Shown here: piece after piece, positions 7,659 through 15,629 of the stretch
How positions within the stretch are numbered: position 1 is the first letter of the stretch
Layout: each line of letters starts with the position of its first letter
Origin: Pseudomonadota bacterium
GTDB taxonomy: Bacteria; Desulfobacterota; Desulfarculia; Desulfarculales; Desulfarculaceae
Reading direction: 5' to 3'
Length of the DNA stretch: 34,435 nucleotides
Assembly: GCA_018819925.1 (NCBI GenBank)
Contig: JAHJPG010000064.1
Coordinates: 1 to 34,435 of the forward strand
Position numbers and translations under genes: made by a program
The notes under the pieces: model-generated
Seen by the model: only the letters and a program-made list of their open reading frames with translations
What the model was told of the DNA's origin: nothing
The model's database searches: none

Positions 7659-7731
7659 TTATGGTCTTATGCTCATAATCTAAGGCCGGGCCGGCCCGGT
7701 GTCAAGGACTATTATGGTCGTGCGCTCAAAA
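7659..7731. promoter_or_regulatory. Pair of related 20-bp sites flanking the DUF134 promoter
   Basis: TTATGGTCTTATGCTCATAA (7659-7678) and TTATGGTCGTGCGCTCAAAA (7712-7731) match at 15 of 20 positions, are in the same orientation and start 53 bp apart, about five helical turns. The first overlaps the -10 box and the second lies just upstream of the -35 box. The first also holds the near-palindrome TTATGCTCATAA. The arrangement fits a repressor that binds both sites, most simply the DUF134 protein itself (inferred). Confidence 0.55.
7677..7705 (-). promoter_or_regulatory. Sigma70-type promoter of the DUF134 operon
   Basis: On the minus strand TTGACA (7705-7700), a 17-nt spacer and TAGATT (7682-7677) make a near-consensus promoter ending about 35 nt before the DUF134 start codon. 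It is the best promoter I see in the window. Confidence 0.75.
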
Positions 7732-7759
7732 ACCCTGCGGGCCGGCCTCGCTTACCCCT

Positions 7760-7789
7760 TTGCAGAACGGCCCAATTAGGCCATAATTA
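7760..7789 (+). promoter_or_regulatory. Possible promoter of the TraT-like gene with tandem 10-mers
   Basis: TTGCAG (7760-7765), 18 nt and TAATTA (7784-7789) resemble a sigma70 promoter. The 10-mer AATTAGGCCA occurs twice (7774-7783 and 7785-7794) with an 11-bp period, so both copies face the same side of the helix and overlap the -10 region. A CCGGGGC-GGGA-GCCCCGG hairpin lies in the leader at 7806-7823. Confidence 0.45.
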
Positions 7790-7902
7790 GGCCAATGGAA
7801 CGTCTCCGGGGCGGGAGCCCCGGAATACCCGGTGAATCGGTCAGCGCCGGCCAGCCGGAGAGGGAAGCCTTTCGGCCCGCTGGGACAATAAGGAGAACTA
7901 GT

Positions 7903-8643
7903 ATGTTTGGCAAAGAGCACCGCTTGGCTGTCCTGGCCGCCTGCCTGGGGATCGTGGCCCTTTTGGCCGGCTGCGCCGCCACCTACACCGGCATCCGCTA
8001 TGCCGACCTGAAGGTGGAAAACAAGATGAGCGCCTCCATCTTCCTGGACCCGGTGCCCCCGGCCCAGCGCACCGTGTTCATCCAGGTGCGCAACACCAGC
8101 GACAAGCAGTTCAACCTCCAGCCGGAGATCGTGGCCGCGGTTCAGGCCAAGGGCTTCAAGGTGGTGGACGATCCCAACCGGGCCCACTACTGGCTACAGG
8201 CCAACGTTCTCTCCGTGGGCTTGACCGATGAGTCGGCCCTGGAGAAGGCCTCGATGGCCGGCTTCGGCGGACCCATCGCCGGCGGGGCCATCGGCGCGGT
8301 TTTGGGCGGCAGCCATGCCGGGGCCGGGGCGGCCATCGGCGCGGTGGCCGGCGGCGCGGCCGAGCTTATCTCCGGGGCCATGGTCAAGGTGAACACCTAC
8401 GCGGTGGTCACCGACCTCCAGCTCTCCGAGCGGGGGGTGACTCCCACCTCGCAGACCTTCAAGACCAGCCTGCAGCAGGGCACCGGCCAAACCACGGTAA
8501 GCCAGCAGTCGGCCAGCACCAGCGGCATGAAGAAGTACCAGACCCGCATAATCTCCACCGCACGCAAGACCAACCTGGAATGGCCCGAGGCCTATCCCGC
8601 CCTGCGCCAGGGCATCGCCCAGGCCATCGCCGGGATCATGTAG
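7903..8643 (+). CDS. traT: TraT-like outer-membrane lipoprotein
   Basis: The 246-residue product has a lipoprotein signal with lipobox LAGC at residues 21-24, so Cys24 should be lipidated. The rest matches the TraT (complement resistance / surface exclusion) family: a conserved FIQVRNTSDKQFN segment, a region on NRAHYWLQANVLSVG, and a glycine-rich hydrophobic stretch (about 125-165) that may insert in the membrane. Plasmid TraT blocks mating between like cells, but chromosomal copies such as this one have no settled role. I chose the ATG at 7903 because AGGAG lies 7 nt upstream. A perfect intrinsic terminator follows, so it is a single-gene unit. Confidence 0.88.
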   Translation: MFGKEHRLAVLAACLGIVALLAGCAATYTGIRYADLKVENKMSASIFLDPVPPAQRTVFIQVRNTSDKQFNLQPEIVAAVQAKGFKVVDDPNRAHYWLQANVLSVGLTDESALEKASMAGFGGPIAGGAIGAVLGGSHAGAGAAIGAVAGGAAELISGAMVKVNTYAVVTDLQLSERGVTPTSQTFKTSLQQGTGQTTVSQQSASTSGMKKYQTRIISTARKTNLEWPEAYPALRQGIAQAIAGIM

Positions 8644-8667
8644 CTCCGCATCCCCAGCCAACCATCC

Positions 8668-8699
8668 GCCCCTGGCCAGCATTGGCCGGGGGCTTTTTT
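8668..8699 (+). terminator. Intrinsic terminator after the TraT-like gene
   Basis: GCCCCTGGCCA (8668-8678), loop GCAT, TGGCCGGGGGC (8683-8693) and then TTTTTT. The 11-bp stem contains one G-T pair. This is a textbook Rho-independent terminator. Confidence 0.93.
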
Positions 8700-8868
8700 A
8701 TGCCCGGGCCGCCCGGGGGTCCGCCTGGCCGAGAAGGCGCGCCGGCGGCCATGAAGGGGGCCTCGGTTCGGCGGGCGGCTTTCATGGCTGTTCCCTCGCC
8801 CCGCTTCGGGTTAGTATTTGACCAGACAGCCGTCCGCCGCCGGGCGGGCCAGGGTGGAAGGAGGGAAC

Positions 8869-9249
8869 ATGTTCAAGGTGTTGCCGGAAAGCGAAGGCCA
8901 TGTCCTGGGGGTGGAGGTCAGCCGGGGTTATACCAAAAAGGACATGCAGGCCTTCAAAGAGGCCTTCGAGCAAAAGATCGCCCAGGGCCACGGCCGCATA
9001 AATCTTCTTGTAAGGCTGGACAAACTGGATCTGAGCAAAGTTCCGGTGGAGCATTATATCGAGGATTGCCGTTACGCTCTGAGCCAAGGGGAGAACCTGG
9101 GGCGCATCGCGGTGGTGGGCAACAGCCCGATGGCCCGGGCCATGGTGACCGCGGACAACCTGATCATGGCCGGCCCCAAGCGGGGCATAACCGAGCGCTA
9201 TTTCGACCTGGCCGAGTTGGAGCAGGCTTGGGAGTTCGTGCGGGGCTAG
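8869..9249 (+). CDS. SpoIIAA-like / STAS-fold protein
   Basis: The 126-residue cytoplasmic protein resembles the SpoIIAA-like (DUF3478, STAS-fold) family: an N-terminal strand pair (VLGVEVSRGYTKKDMQAF), a central GRINLLVRLDKL segment, and an RIAVVGNSPMARAM strand followed by the ERYFDLAELEQAWEFV ending typical of these proteins. They are thought to bind lipids or protein partners, but function is generally unknown. The start at 8869 has AAGGAGGG just upstream. It has its own space between the TraT terminator and a degenerate copy of the dispersed repeat that begins at its stop codon. Confidence 0.75.
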   Translation: MFKVLPESEGHVLGVEVSRGYTKKDMQAFKEAFEQKIAQGHGRINLLVRLDKLDLSKVPVEHYIEDCRYALSQGENLGRIAVVGNSPMARAMVTADNLIMAGPKRGITERYFDLAELEQAWEFVRG

Positions 9250-9320
9250 TCGCCTGGCGCAGCCAGGCGGCGGGGGGGCGGCGTTGCCGGTTGCACTCGG
9301 TCCTCGCCGTAGCTTTTGGC
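9247..9320 (+). repeat. Degenerate, truncated copy of repeat module A (R1)
   Basis: Beginning at the TAG stop of the STAS-like gene, the bases GGCGCAGCCAGGCGGCGGGG, then GGCGTTGCCGG and CCTCGCCGTAGC follow the order of the full module A copies at 21.2, 22.4 and 26.7 kb. The second arm of the central hairpin and the right end are lost, close to the end of the convergent DUF4019-like gene. It fills most of the 84-nt gap. Confidence 0.55.
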
Positions 9321-9333
9321 TGGGCCTGGAGCC

Positions 9334-9774
9334 CTATCTCAGGTAGTAGCCCGCCACCCGCCACTTGCCGTCGGCCCCCTTGATAAGGGCCACCTGCTCC
9401 AGGGCCTGGGGCATCTTGGCGAATCCCGGGGAATACAGCAGAAGGTAATACTCGCCCTTGGGCGCGCCGGGCAGGTCTGTGACCGCCTGGCCGCGCAGCA
9501 GCTTGCGCCCCTGGGCCGGGCCGGTCTTGGCGGCCAGCTCGCTCATGAGCTTTTGCCACTTCTGGGGGGTGGCGGCCTTTTGCAAAATCGGCGCGGCCAG
9601 ATCATAGGCCGCGCCGTACTCGCCCTGGCCCAGCAGGCCCAACCAGCGCTGGGCCTGGGCCTGGGCCTGTTGGTTGTCTCCGGCCCAGGCCGCCCCGGCC
9701 AGGGCCAAAACCAGCAGGGCCGCCAGCAGCGATAGGCCGGTCCGGGCCGCGGGGTTTGTTTTCATCTCAGGCAT
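9334..9774 (-). CDS. Exported DUF4019-like protein
   Basis: The 146-residue product has a Sec signal peptide (charged start, hydrophobic core about 13-27, cleavage after AWA at 31). The mature part (helical repeat on AQRWLGLLGQGEYGAAYDLAAP, then LPGAPKGEYYLLLYS and VALIKGADGKWRVAGYYLR) resembles DUF4019 proteins, which have an NTF2-like or small alpha/beta fold and unknown function. The ATG at 9774 has GGAG 8 nt upstream. It is 17 nt after metG on the same strand and may be read with it. The longer frame that continues upstream into metG is only an overlap. Confidence 0.75.
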   Translation of the reverse strand: MPEMKTNPAARTGLSLLAALLVLALAGAAWAGDNQQAQAQAQRWLGLLGQGEYGAAYDLAAPILQKAATPQKWQKLMSELAAKTGPAQGRKLLRGQAVTDLPGAPKGEYYLLLYSPGFAKMPQALEQVALIKGADGKWRVAGYYLR

Positions 9775-9791
9775 GGCTGGCTCCGTTTTGT

Positions 9792-11783
9792 CTAGCGCAC
9801 CTGGCTGCCCGGAGGCGTGGGCTTGGAGGGCGAGACCACGCACAGGCCGTCCGGCCCCACCGCCGCCAACACCATGCCCTGGCTGGTGATGCCCCTGAGC
9901 TTGGCCGGCTTGAGGTTGGCCACGATGACCACCTGCTTGCCCACCAGCTCCTCGGGGTCGTAGTGCTGGGCCACCCCGGCCACCACGGTGCGGGGCTCTT
10001 CCTCCCCGGCGTCCAGGGTGAGCTTGAGTATCTTGTCGGCCTTGGGGATGCGCTCGGCACTGAGCACCGTGGCCACCTTGAGCTTCACCTGGCCGAACTG
10101 CTCGATGCCGATCTCGGCGGGCTCTTCGGCGGCCTTTTCCGGGGCTTGGTCTTTCTTGGCGGCCTGGGGGGCGGGCTTGGCCTCGGCCTTTTGCCCGGCC
10201 TTGGCCGCCTTGGCCTGCACCTTGGCGGTGTCGATGCGCGGGAACAGGGCCGGAGGCTGGTGGGTCTGGGACCCCGGATCCAGCAGAGCTTGGCCCTCTT
10301 CCAGGCGGGCCAGCAGGCCGGGCTCGATGCGGCCCAGTCCCAATACTCCGGCCATCTGCTCGGCGGTGAGCGGCATCACCGGCCAGATCAAAACCGCCAC
10401 CCGGGCCAGGAGTTGGCACAGGTCGTGGAGCACCCGGTCCAGGCGGGGGGCCAGGGCCGGGTCCTTGGCCAGGGCCCAGGGCTCGCTGACCACCACGTAC
10501 TTGTTGCCCGCGCTTATCAGGCTCCACACCGAGGCCAGGGCCTTGTGGAAGGCGAAGGTCCGGTTCTCCCGCCGGTATTCGCGCAGCACCGCCGCGCCCA
10601 AGGCGGCCAGGTCCGCGTCCTCGGCCTGCTCGGGGCCTGGCTCGGGCACCACCCCGCCCCGGAATTTGTGCAGCAGGGTCAGCACCCGGGAGAAAAGGTT
10701 TCCCAGGTCGTTGGCCAGATCGGCGTTGTAGCGCTCCACCAGGGCCTGCTCGCTGAAGCTGGAGTCCAGGCCGAAGGCCATGTCCCGCAACAGGAAGTAG
10801 CGGAAGGCCTCCACTCCGTAGATCTCGGCCAATTCCAACGGGCGCACCACGTTGCCCAGGCTCTTGGACATCTTGGCCTGGTCCACGTTCCAATAACCGT
10901 GCACGTTCAGGTGCTTATACAGGTAGTCCTGGGCCGGGCGGCCCTCGGCCCGGGCCAGGGACATGAGCATGGTGGGCCAGAAGATGGCGTGGGGCTTCAG
11001 GATGTCCTTGGCGATGAGGTGCTGGGCCCCGGGCCAGAACTTGGCCATGTTTTCGCCGCCGGGCCAGCCCAGGCCGCTCAGGTAGTTGATGAGCGCGTCG
11101 AACCACACGTAGGTGACGTAGCCGGCGTCAAAGGGCAGGTCTATGCCCCAGGTGAGGCGGCTCTTGGGCCGGCTGATGCACAGGTCTTCCAACCCCTGCT
11201 CCAGCATGGCCAGCACCTCGTTCTTGTAGCGCTCGGGCCGGATGAAATCCGGGTGGGCCTCGATGTGGGCCTTGAGCTGCTCGGTGTAGTTGCTCATGCG
11301 GAAGAAGTAGTTCTCTTCCTCCTGATACACCGGCACGGTGCCGTGGTCCGGGCACTTGCCGTCCACCATCTCGTGCTCGGTGAGAAAACGCTCGCAGCCC
11401 ACGCAGTAGTGGCCGCCGTACTTGGCGAAGTAGATGTCGCCGGCGTCGTGGACCTTCTGCAGGATGCTTTGCACCACCTGCTTGTGGTCCGGGTCGGTGG
11501 TGCGGATGAACTTGTCGTTGGTGATGTGCAGCTCGGGCCACAAATGACGGAACAGGCCGCTGATCTGGTCGGCGTATTGCTGGGGGGTGACCCCCCGGGC
11601 CTCGGCCGCCTGGGCGATCTTGTCGCCGTGCTCGTCGGTGCCGGTCTGGAAGCGCACCTCGTCCCCGGTGAGCCGGTGGAAGCGGGCGGCCACGTCGGCC
11701 ACGATGGTGCTGTAGGCGTGCCCCAGGTGAGGCTCGGCGTTCACGTAGTAGATGGGCGTGGTTATATAAAACGGCTGGCTCAT
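9792..11783 (-). CDS. metG: Methionyl-tRNA synthetase
   Basis: The 663-residue enzyme charges tRNA(Met) with methionine. Class I signatures are seen: HLGH at residues 19-22 (the HIGH motif) and KMSKS at 304-308. A zinc-binding insert has Cys127, Cys130, Cys144 and His147. A charged Ala/Lys/Glu linker near 510-550 leads to the C-terminal EMAPII-like tRNA-binding domain (about 555-663, with VATVLSAERIPKADKILKL). The start codon overlaps the ricT stop by 4 nt (ATGA), so translation is coupled. Having the tRNA-binding domain fused is the usual longer bacterial form. Confidence 0.98.
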   Translation of the reverse strand: MSQPFYITTPIYYVNAEPHLGHAYSTIVADVAARFHRLTGDEVRFQTGTDEHGDKIAQAAEARGVTPQQYADQISGLFRHLWPELHITNDKFIRTTDPDHKQVVQSILQKVHDAGDIYFAKYGGHYCVGCERFLTEHEMVDGKCPDHGTVPVYQEEENYFFRMSNYTEQLKAHIEAHPDFIRPERYKNEVLAMLEQGLEDLCISRPKSRLTWGIDLPFDAGYVTYVWFDALINYLSGLGWPGGENMAKFWPGAQHLIAKDILKPHAIFWPTMLMSLARAEGRPAQDYLYKHLNVHGYWNVDQAKMSKSLGNVVRPLELAEIYGVEAFRYFLLRDMAFGLDSSFSEQALVERYNADLANDLGNLFSRVLTLLHKFRGGVVPEPGPEQAEDADLAALGAAVLREYRRENRTFAFHKALASVWSLISAGNKYVVVSEPWALAKDPALAPRLDRVLHDLCQLLARVAVLIWPVMPLTAEQMAGVLGLGRIEPGLLARLEEGQALLDPGSQTHQPPALFPRIDTAKVQAKAAKAGQKAEAKPAPQAAKKDQAPEKAAEEPAEIGIEQFGQVKLKVATVLSAERIPKADKILKLTLDAGEEEPRTVVAGVAQHYDPEELVGKQVVIVANLKPAKLRGITSQGMVLAAVGPDGLCVVSPSKPTPPGSQVR

Positions 11784-12823
11784 TGGCTTTTGGGTCCCTT
11801 TTTGCCCCGGCGGCGCGGCCGCCGCCGGCGGGAAGAGGCGGATTTGCTCTCCTGGGTGTCCGGGGCCTTTTCCTGCTCCTGGTCCTTGGATACCGGGGCG
11901 GGCTGGGCCTGCTGGCTGGGGGCGGGCTCGCGCCGGCTGGGGCGCCCCCCCCTGTCCTCGGGTACGGAGGCGGGGGGCTCGCCGGGCGGGGGTGGCTCCT
12001 GCGGGGTTGGGTTGAGCAGCTGGGCCAGCTCCTCGGGCCCCACCGCCAGCTCGCCCTCGCCGGGGATGTACAGTGTGACCCGCTTTTCCAGCACGTTCTG
12101 GCGGATCACCTTGGCCTCGCGGCCGTCGGCCAGGCTCAAGCGCTTGCCCAGCTTGGGAAGGTCCTTCTTGAGCGCCTTGTAGGTCTCGAATTCATAGGTG
12201 AGGCAGCACATCAGGCGGCCGCAGAGCCCGCTGATCTTGGTGGGGTTCAGCGAGAGGTTCTGCTCCTTGGCCATCTTCACGCTCACCGGCTCGAAGTCCT
12301 TGAGGAAAGTGGCGCAGCAGATCTCCCGGCCGCAGGAGCCCAGGCCCCCCAGGAGCTTGGCTTCGTGGCGCACCCCGATCTGGCGCATCTCCACCCTGGT
12401 GCGCAGGCGTCCCACCATGTCGCGCACCAGCTCCCGGAAGTCCAGGCGCCCCTCGGCGGTGAAAAAGAAGATCATCTTGGTGCGGTCGAACAGGCACTCC
12501 ACCTTGACCAGGTTCATGTCCAGCTTGCGGGCGGCGACGCGCTCCTGGCAGTAATGGTAGGCCTCTTTTTCCAGCACCGCGTTATGGGCCTGCTGTTCCA
12601 AGTCGTCCTGGGTGGCCAGGCGAAACACTTGTTTCAGCGCCGGGGCCGGTTGGTCTTCGCTGGGCTCGGGCAGGGCGCGGGGCGCCCGGGTCACTTCGCC
12701 CAGGGCCAGGCCGTATTCGGTGTCCACGATGACATGATCGCCGGGCTTGAGAACGAACAGGCCCGCGTCAAAGTCGTAGATCTTGCTGCCGCGATAAAAA
12801 CAGACGCCCACTACCTTAGGCAT
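11780..12823 (-). CDS. ricT: PSP1-domain protein RicT (YaaT)
   Basis: This 347-residue protein belongs to the PSP1/RicT family, which in Bacillus is part of a complex that helps RNase Y process mRNA and affects sporulation and biofilm genes. Signature cysteine clusters are present: GSCGREICC near residues 162-170 and GLCGRLMCC near 198-206. The C-terminal 90 residues are a Pro/Glu/Lys/Arg-rich disordered tail ending in a basic block (SSRRRRPRRRGKKG), which suggests RNA contact. The gene overlaps holB by 8 nt and metG by 4 nt, the common tmk-holB-ricT-metG order. Confidence 0.93.
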   Translation of the reverse strand: MPKVVGVCFYRGSKIYDFDAGLFVLKPGDHVIVDTEYGLALGEVTRAPRALPEPSEDQPAPALKQVFRLATQDDLEQQAHNAVLEKEAYHYCQERVAARKLDMNLVKVECLFDRTKMIFFFTAEGRLDFRELVRDMVGRLRTRVEMRQIGVRHEAKLLGGLGSCGREICCATFLKDFEPVSVKMAKEQNLSLNPTKISGLCGRLMCCLTYEFETYKALKKDLPKLGKRLSLADGREAKVIRQNVLEKRVTLYIPGEGELAVGPEELAQLLNPTPQEPPPPGEPPASVPEDRGGRPSRREPAPSQQAQPAPVSKDQEQEKAPDTQESKSASSRRRRPRRRGKKGPKSQ

Positions 12824-13811
12824 GTATTGGGGCCTCCTTTAGACCCGCCAACAGCACCACCAGGGCCAGCTCCGGGGCGGCGTTGCCCAGGATCTGCCCC
12901 TGGGCCCGGCGCACCCGGGCAAAGGCCCGGCAAGCGTTCTCGATGTCCAGGGCCGCCGGGGGGCCCGGCAGCCAGGCCAACTTGCCCCGTCCGGCGGCGG
13001 CCACCGCCGCGTCGCGGAAATAAAGGGCCAACAAATCCAGGGCCTGGCTGATGCCCTCCCGGTCTATGCCCCCGGTTCCCCGGTGGGCGCCCACCAGCTC
13101 CTCGGCGAAGCCCCAGTCCTCCAGGGCCTGGCCCCCCGCGCCCAACTGATGCACCAGGCGCTGAAGGTCGGTCTGCAGGGCGGCGGTGTCCAGATCCAGG
13201 GCCCGGCCCAGGCTGCCCCCGGCCAAGCCCGCCTTGAGCCTGGCGTGGGCCTCGCTTTCGCCCCGGCGGATAAGCTCGGCGGCGATCTCCTCGGCGCCCA
13301 GGGGCAAAAAATTCACCTTGCGGCAACGGCTCACCAGGGTGGGCAAGAGCTCCTTGGCGTCGCCCACGGTGAGCACCAGGATGTTGCCCGGCGGCGGCTC
13401 TTCCAGGGTCTTTAACAGGGCGTTGGCGCTGGCCGGGTTCAGGTGCTCGGCCTGCTTGATGAGGATCATGCGGCTGCCCCCGGCAAAGGGGGCGAAGCCG
13501 GTGGCCCGGATGGCCTCGCGCACCGCCTCCACCTTGATCTGGCTGGAACGGGCCTCGCTGGGCGGGGCCAGCACCAGAAAATCTTCGTGGGTGCCCGCGG
13601 CCAGGCGGTGGCAGGGGCCGCAGGAGCCGCAGGGGCCATCGGGCGCGGGGGCTTGGCAGTTGGCCGCCGCCAGCAGGGCCTGGGCGGCGGTGGCCCGCCC
13701 CACTCCCCGGGGTCCCACGAACATGTAGGCGTGGGCCAGGCGTTCGGCGTTCAACTCGTCCTCGAGCTGGGCCACGGCCCGGCGTTGGCCTATGATTCCC
13801 TTGATCCTCAT
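12816..13811 (-). CDS. holB: DNA polymerase III delta-prime subunit
   Basis: The 331-residue product is the clamp-loader delta-prime subunit. It has the AAA+ fold start with GPRGVGRAT (33-41) where the Walker lysine is replaced by Arg, so ATP binding is probably lost, as is known for E. coli delta-prime. A zinc module has Cys52, Cys61, Cys64 and Cys67. The sensor region with LKTLEEPPPGNILVL is present, and the C-terminal collar domain follows. It lies 6 nt after tmk and overlaps ricT. Confidence 0.93.
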   Translation of the reverse strand: MRIKGIIGQRRAVAQLEDELNAERLAHAYMFVGPRGVGRATAAQALLAAANCQAPAPDGPCGSCGPCHRLAAGTHEDFLVLAPPSEARSSQIKVEAVREAIRATGFAPFAGGSRMILIKQAEHLNPASANALLKTLEEPPPGNILVLTVGDAKELLPTLVSRCRKVNFLPLGAEEIAAELIRRGESEAHARLKAGLAGGSLGRALDLDTAALQTDLQRLVHQLGAGGQALEDWGFAEELVGAHRGTGGIDREGISQALDLLALYFRDAAVAAAGRGKLAWLPGPPAALDIENACRAFARVRRAQGQILGNAAPELALVVLLAGLKEAPIHA

Positions 13812-13817
13812 GGCTTG

Positions 13818-14495
13818 CTACGCCGACAGGCGCTTGTACTCCTTGAGCACGGGTTCGGCCAGGGACCACACCGCCAGGGCCACCTCCTCCTGGGGCAAGG
13901 AGGCGTCCACCACCTTGATACGCTCGGGCTCGGCCTCGGCCTGGTCCAAAAATCCCTGGCGCACCTGCAGGTGAAACTCCAGCCCCTCGGCTTCCAGCCG
14001 GTCCGGGACCAGGCCCAGTTCGCCCTGGCGCTTGTTGACCCGGCGCATTCCCTGGCCCGGCTCCAGGTCCAGCAGGATGGTAAGGTCGGGCCACACCTCG
14101 CCGCAGGCCCAGCGGTTGAGCTGGCGCACCCAAGTCACCCCCAGCCCCCGGGCCCGGCCCTGGTACACCTCGCTGGAGTCGGCGAAACGGTCGCAGATGA
14201 CCACCTGCCCCCCTTCCAGGGCCGGGGCGATGATCCGCTCCACGTGCTGGGCCCGGTCGGCCAGGTACAACAACAACTCGGCCCGCTGGCCGGGGTGGTC
14301 GCGGCCCGGGGCGGTGAGCAGGTCGCGCACCGCGGCGCCCAGGGGGGTGGCCCCGGGCTCCCTGGTGCTGGCGACCGTGAGACCCAGCCCCCGGGCCCGG
14401 CGCACCAGCATGTGCTGTTGGGTGCTCTTGCCCACACCCTCGCCGCCCTCCAGGGTGATGAAGGGGGGCCTTGCCTTGCCTGACTCGGGCGGCAT
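13818..14495 (-). CDS. tmk: Thymidylate kinase
   Basis: The 225-residue enzyme phosphorylates dTMP to dTDP. It has the P-loop GGEGVGKST (17-25), the TREPGATPLG segment that binds dTMP, and CDRFADSSEVYQG (DRF/DRY motif), followed by a lid region. The ATG immediately follows the stop of the upstream gene (TAG then ATG), which fits translational coupling. Its place with holB links nucleotide supply to replication, a very common gene order. Confidence 0.95.
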   Translation of the reverse strand: MPPESGKARPPFITLEGGEGVGKSTQQHMLVRRARGLGLTVASTREPGATPLGAAVRDLLTAPGRDHPGQRAELLLYLADRAQHVERIIAPALEGGQVVICDRFADSSEVYQGRARGLGVTWVRQLNRWACGEVWPDLTILLDLEPGQGMRRVNKRQGELGLVPDRLEAEGLEFHLQVRQGFLDQAEAEPERIKVVDASLPQEEVALAVWSLAEPVLKEYKRLSA

Positions 14496-15629
14496 CTAGC
14501 CTTCTCCCTGGCCGGAGCCGCCAAAGAGGTCCGGAACCTGGTCCTCGGGCGGCTCGGGGCGCTTCTTGCGCTTGGCCGGACGGGGGGCCGCCTCGGATGC
14601 CTCCGGCTCCTGGGGCGCGGCCTCGGCCTGGGCCTCGGGCATTGGCGGCAGCTCCTCGCCGGGTTCCAGTCCCTCCAGGGGGCCGGGGCCAACGTAGAGG
14701 AAGCGCTCCAGCAGGCGGTGGTATTCGCTCCAATGGCCCGGTCCGGCGGACCGCCGGGCGGCGGCGGCCATGGCCATCTTGGCGTCCAGGTCGTCGATGA
14801 AGTTCAGCACCAGGGCCTCGGCGGTCTTGGGCTTGCGGGGGCTGCCGAACTCGTAGGCCCCGTGGTGGCTGATGATCATGTGCCGCAGATGCTCGGCCAA
14901 ATTGGCGGGAAAGTCCTTTATTACCGCCAGCTTGTCCTCCAGCATCCTAAGCCCCAGCACTAGGTGGCCCTCCAGGCGGCCCTGGTCGGTGTAGCCGATG
15001 GGCGGGCCCAGGGTAAGCTCTTTGACTTTGCCGATGTCGTGCAGCAGGGCCCCGGCGATGAGCACCTGGGGCTCCAGGTCGCCGGGGTAGAGCCCGGCCA
15101 GGGCCTTGGCCGAGCGGGCGGTGCTCACCGTGTGCTCCAGCAGGCCATGCACATAGGCGTGATGGGCTCCCTTGGCCGCCGGGGCCCGCTCGAAGGCGGC
15201 GGCGAACTCCCGGTCCTCGACGAAGAAAGCTTGGAGAACCTGTTTTAGGTCGGGTTGGCTCACCCAGGACAGGGCTTGGGCCAGACCGTCTTTCAGTTCG
15301 GCCAGGGGCACCGGGCTGGCCGGCAAAAAGGCGGCCGCCTCGGCCAGGGGGTCAGCCTCCAGGGATTGCAGCACCGCCTGGGTGCGGCCCTGATAGCTGT
15401 CCACCCGGCCGGTTGCCCTCACCACCATGCCCGGGGCCAGGGGGGCCAAAAGCTCCTCGGCCTGGTCCCACAGGCGGCCTTCCAGCTCCCCGGTGCGATC
15501 GCCAAGGCGCAAGGTCCCGTAAGGCTTGCCGTTTTTGGTGGTGCCCAGGGAAGAGCGCAGCAGCAGATAGCTGCCGTCCAGTTCCTGGCCCGGCTGCAGG
15601 GAGGCCAGTTCGGGGGAGGCTTGGCTCAT
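14496..15629 (-). CDS. YhaM-like 3'-5' exoribonuclease (OB fold plus HD domain)
   Basis: The 377-residue protein has an N-terminal OB-fold nucleic-acid binding domain (about 10-95, with RLGDRTGELEGRLWD) and an HD-type metal-dependent hydrolase domain. Metal ligands are visible in HHAYVHGLLEHT, ALLHDIGK and ISHHGAYEFG. This is the layout of Bacillus YhaM, a 3'-5' exonuclease. The last 70 residues are an acidic/basic disordered tail (RPAKRKKRPEPPEDQ). The start overlaps the purQ stop by 4 nt and the stop abuts the tmk start. Confidence 0.88.
   Translation of the reverse strand: MSQASPELASLQPGQELDGSYLLLRSSLGTTKNGKPYGTLRLGDRTGELEGRLWDQAEELLAPLAPGMVVRATGRVDSYQGRTQAVLQSLEADPLAEAAAFLPASPVPLAELKDGLAQALSWVSQPDLKQVLQAFFVEDREFAAAFERAPAAKGAHHAYVHGLLEHTVSTARSAKALAGLYPGDLEPQVLIAGALLHDIGKVKELTLGPPIGYTDQGRLEGHLVLGLRMLEDKLAVIKDFPANLAEHLRHMIISHHGAYEFGSPRKPKTAEALVLNFIDDLDAKMAMAAAARRSAGPGHWSEYHRLLERFLYVGPGPLEGLEPGEELPPMPEAQAEAAPQEPEASEAAPRPAKRKKRPEPPEDQVPDLFGGSGQGEG

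Noticed and set aside
7800-7902. Riboswitch (cobalamin-like) in the TraT-like leader
   Set aside because: GGTGAATCGGT and GGGAAGCC only superficially resemble a B12-box region, and the conserved core could not be aligned.
9756-12182. 808-residue plus-strand ORF opposite metG and ricT
   Set aside because: MetG and RicT motifs are complete on the other strand. This frame has only low-complexity His/Gly/Leu-rich sequence.
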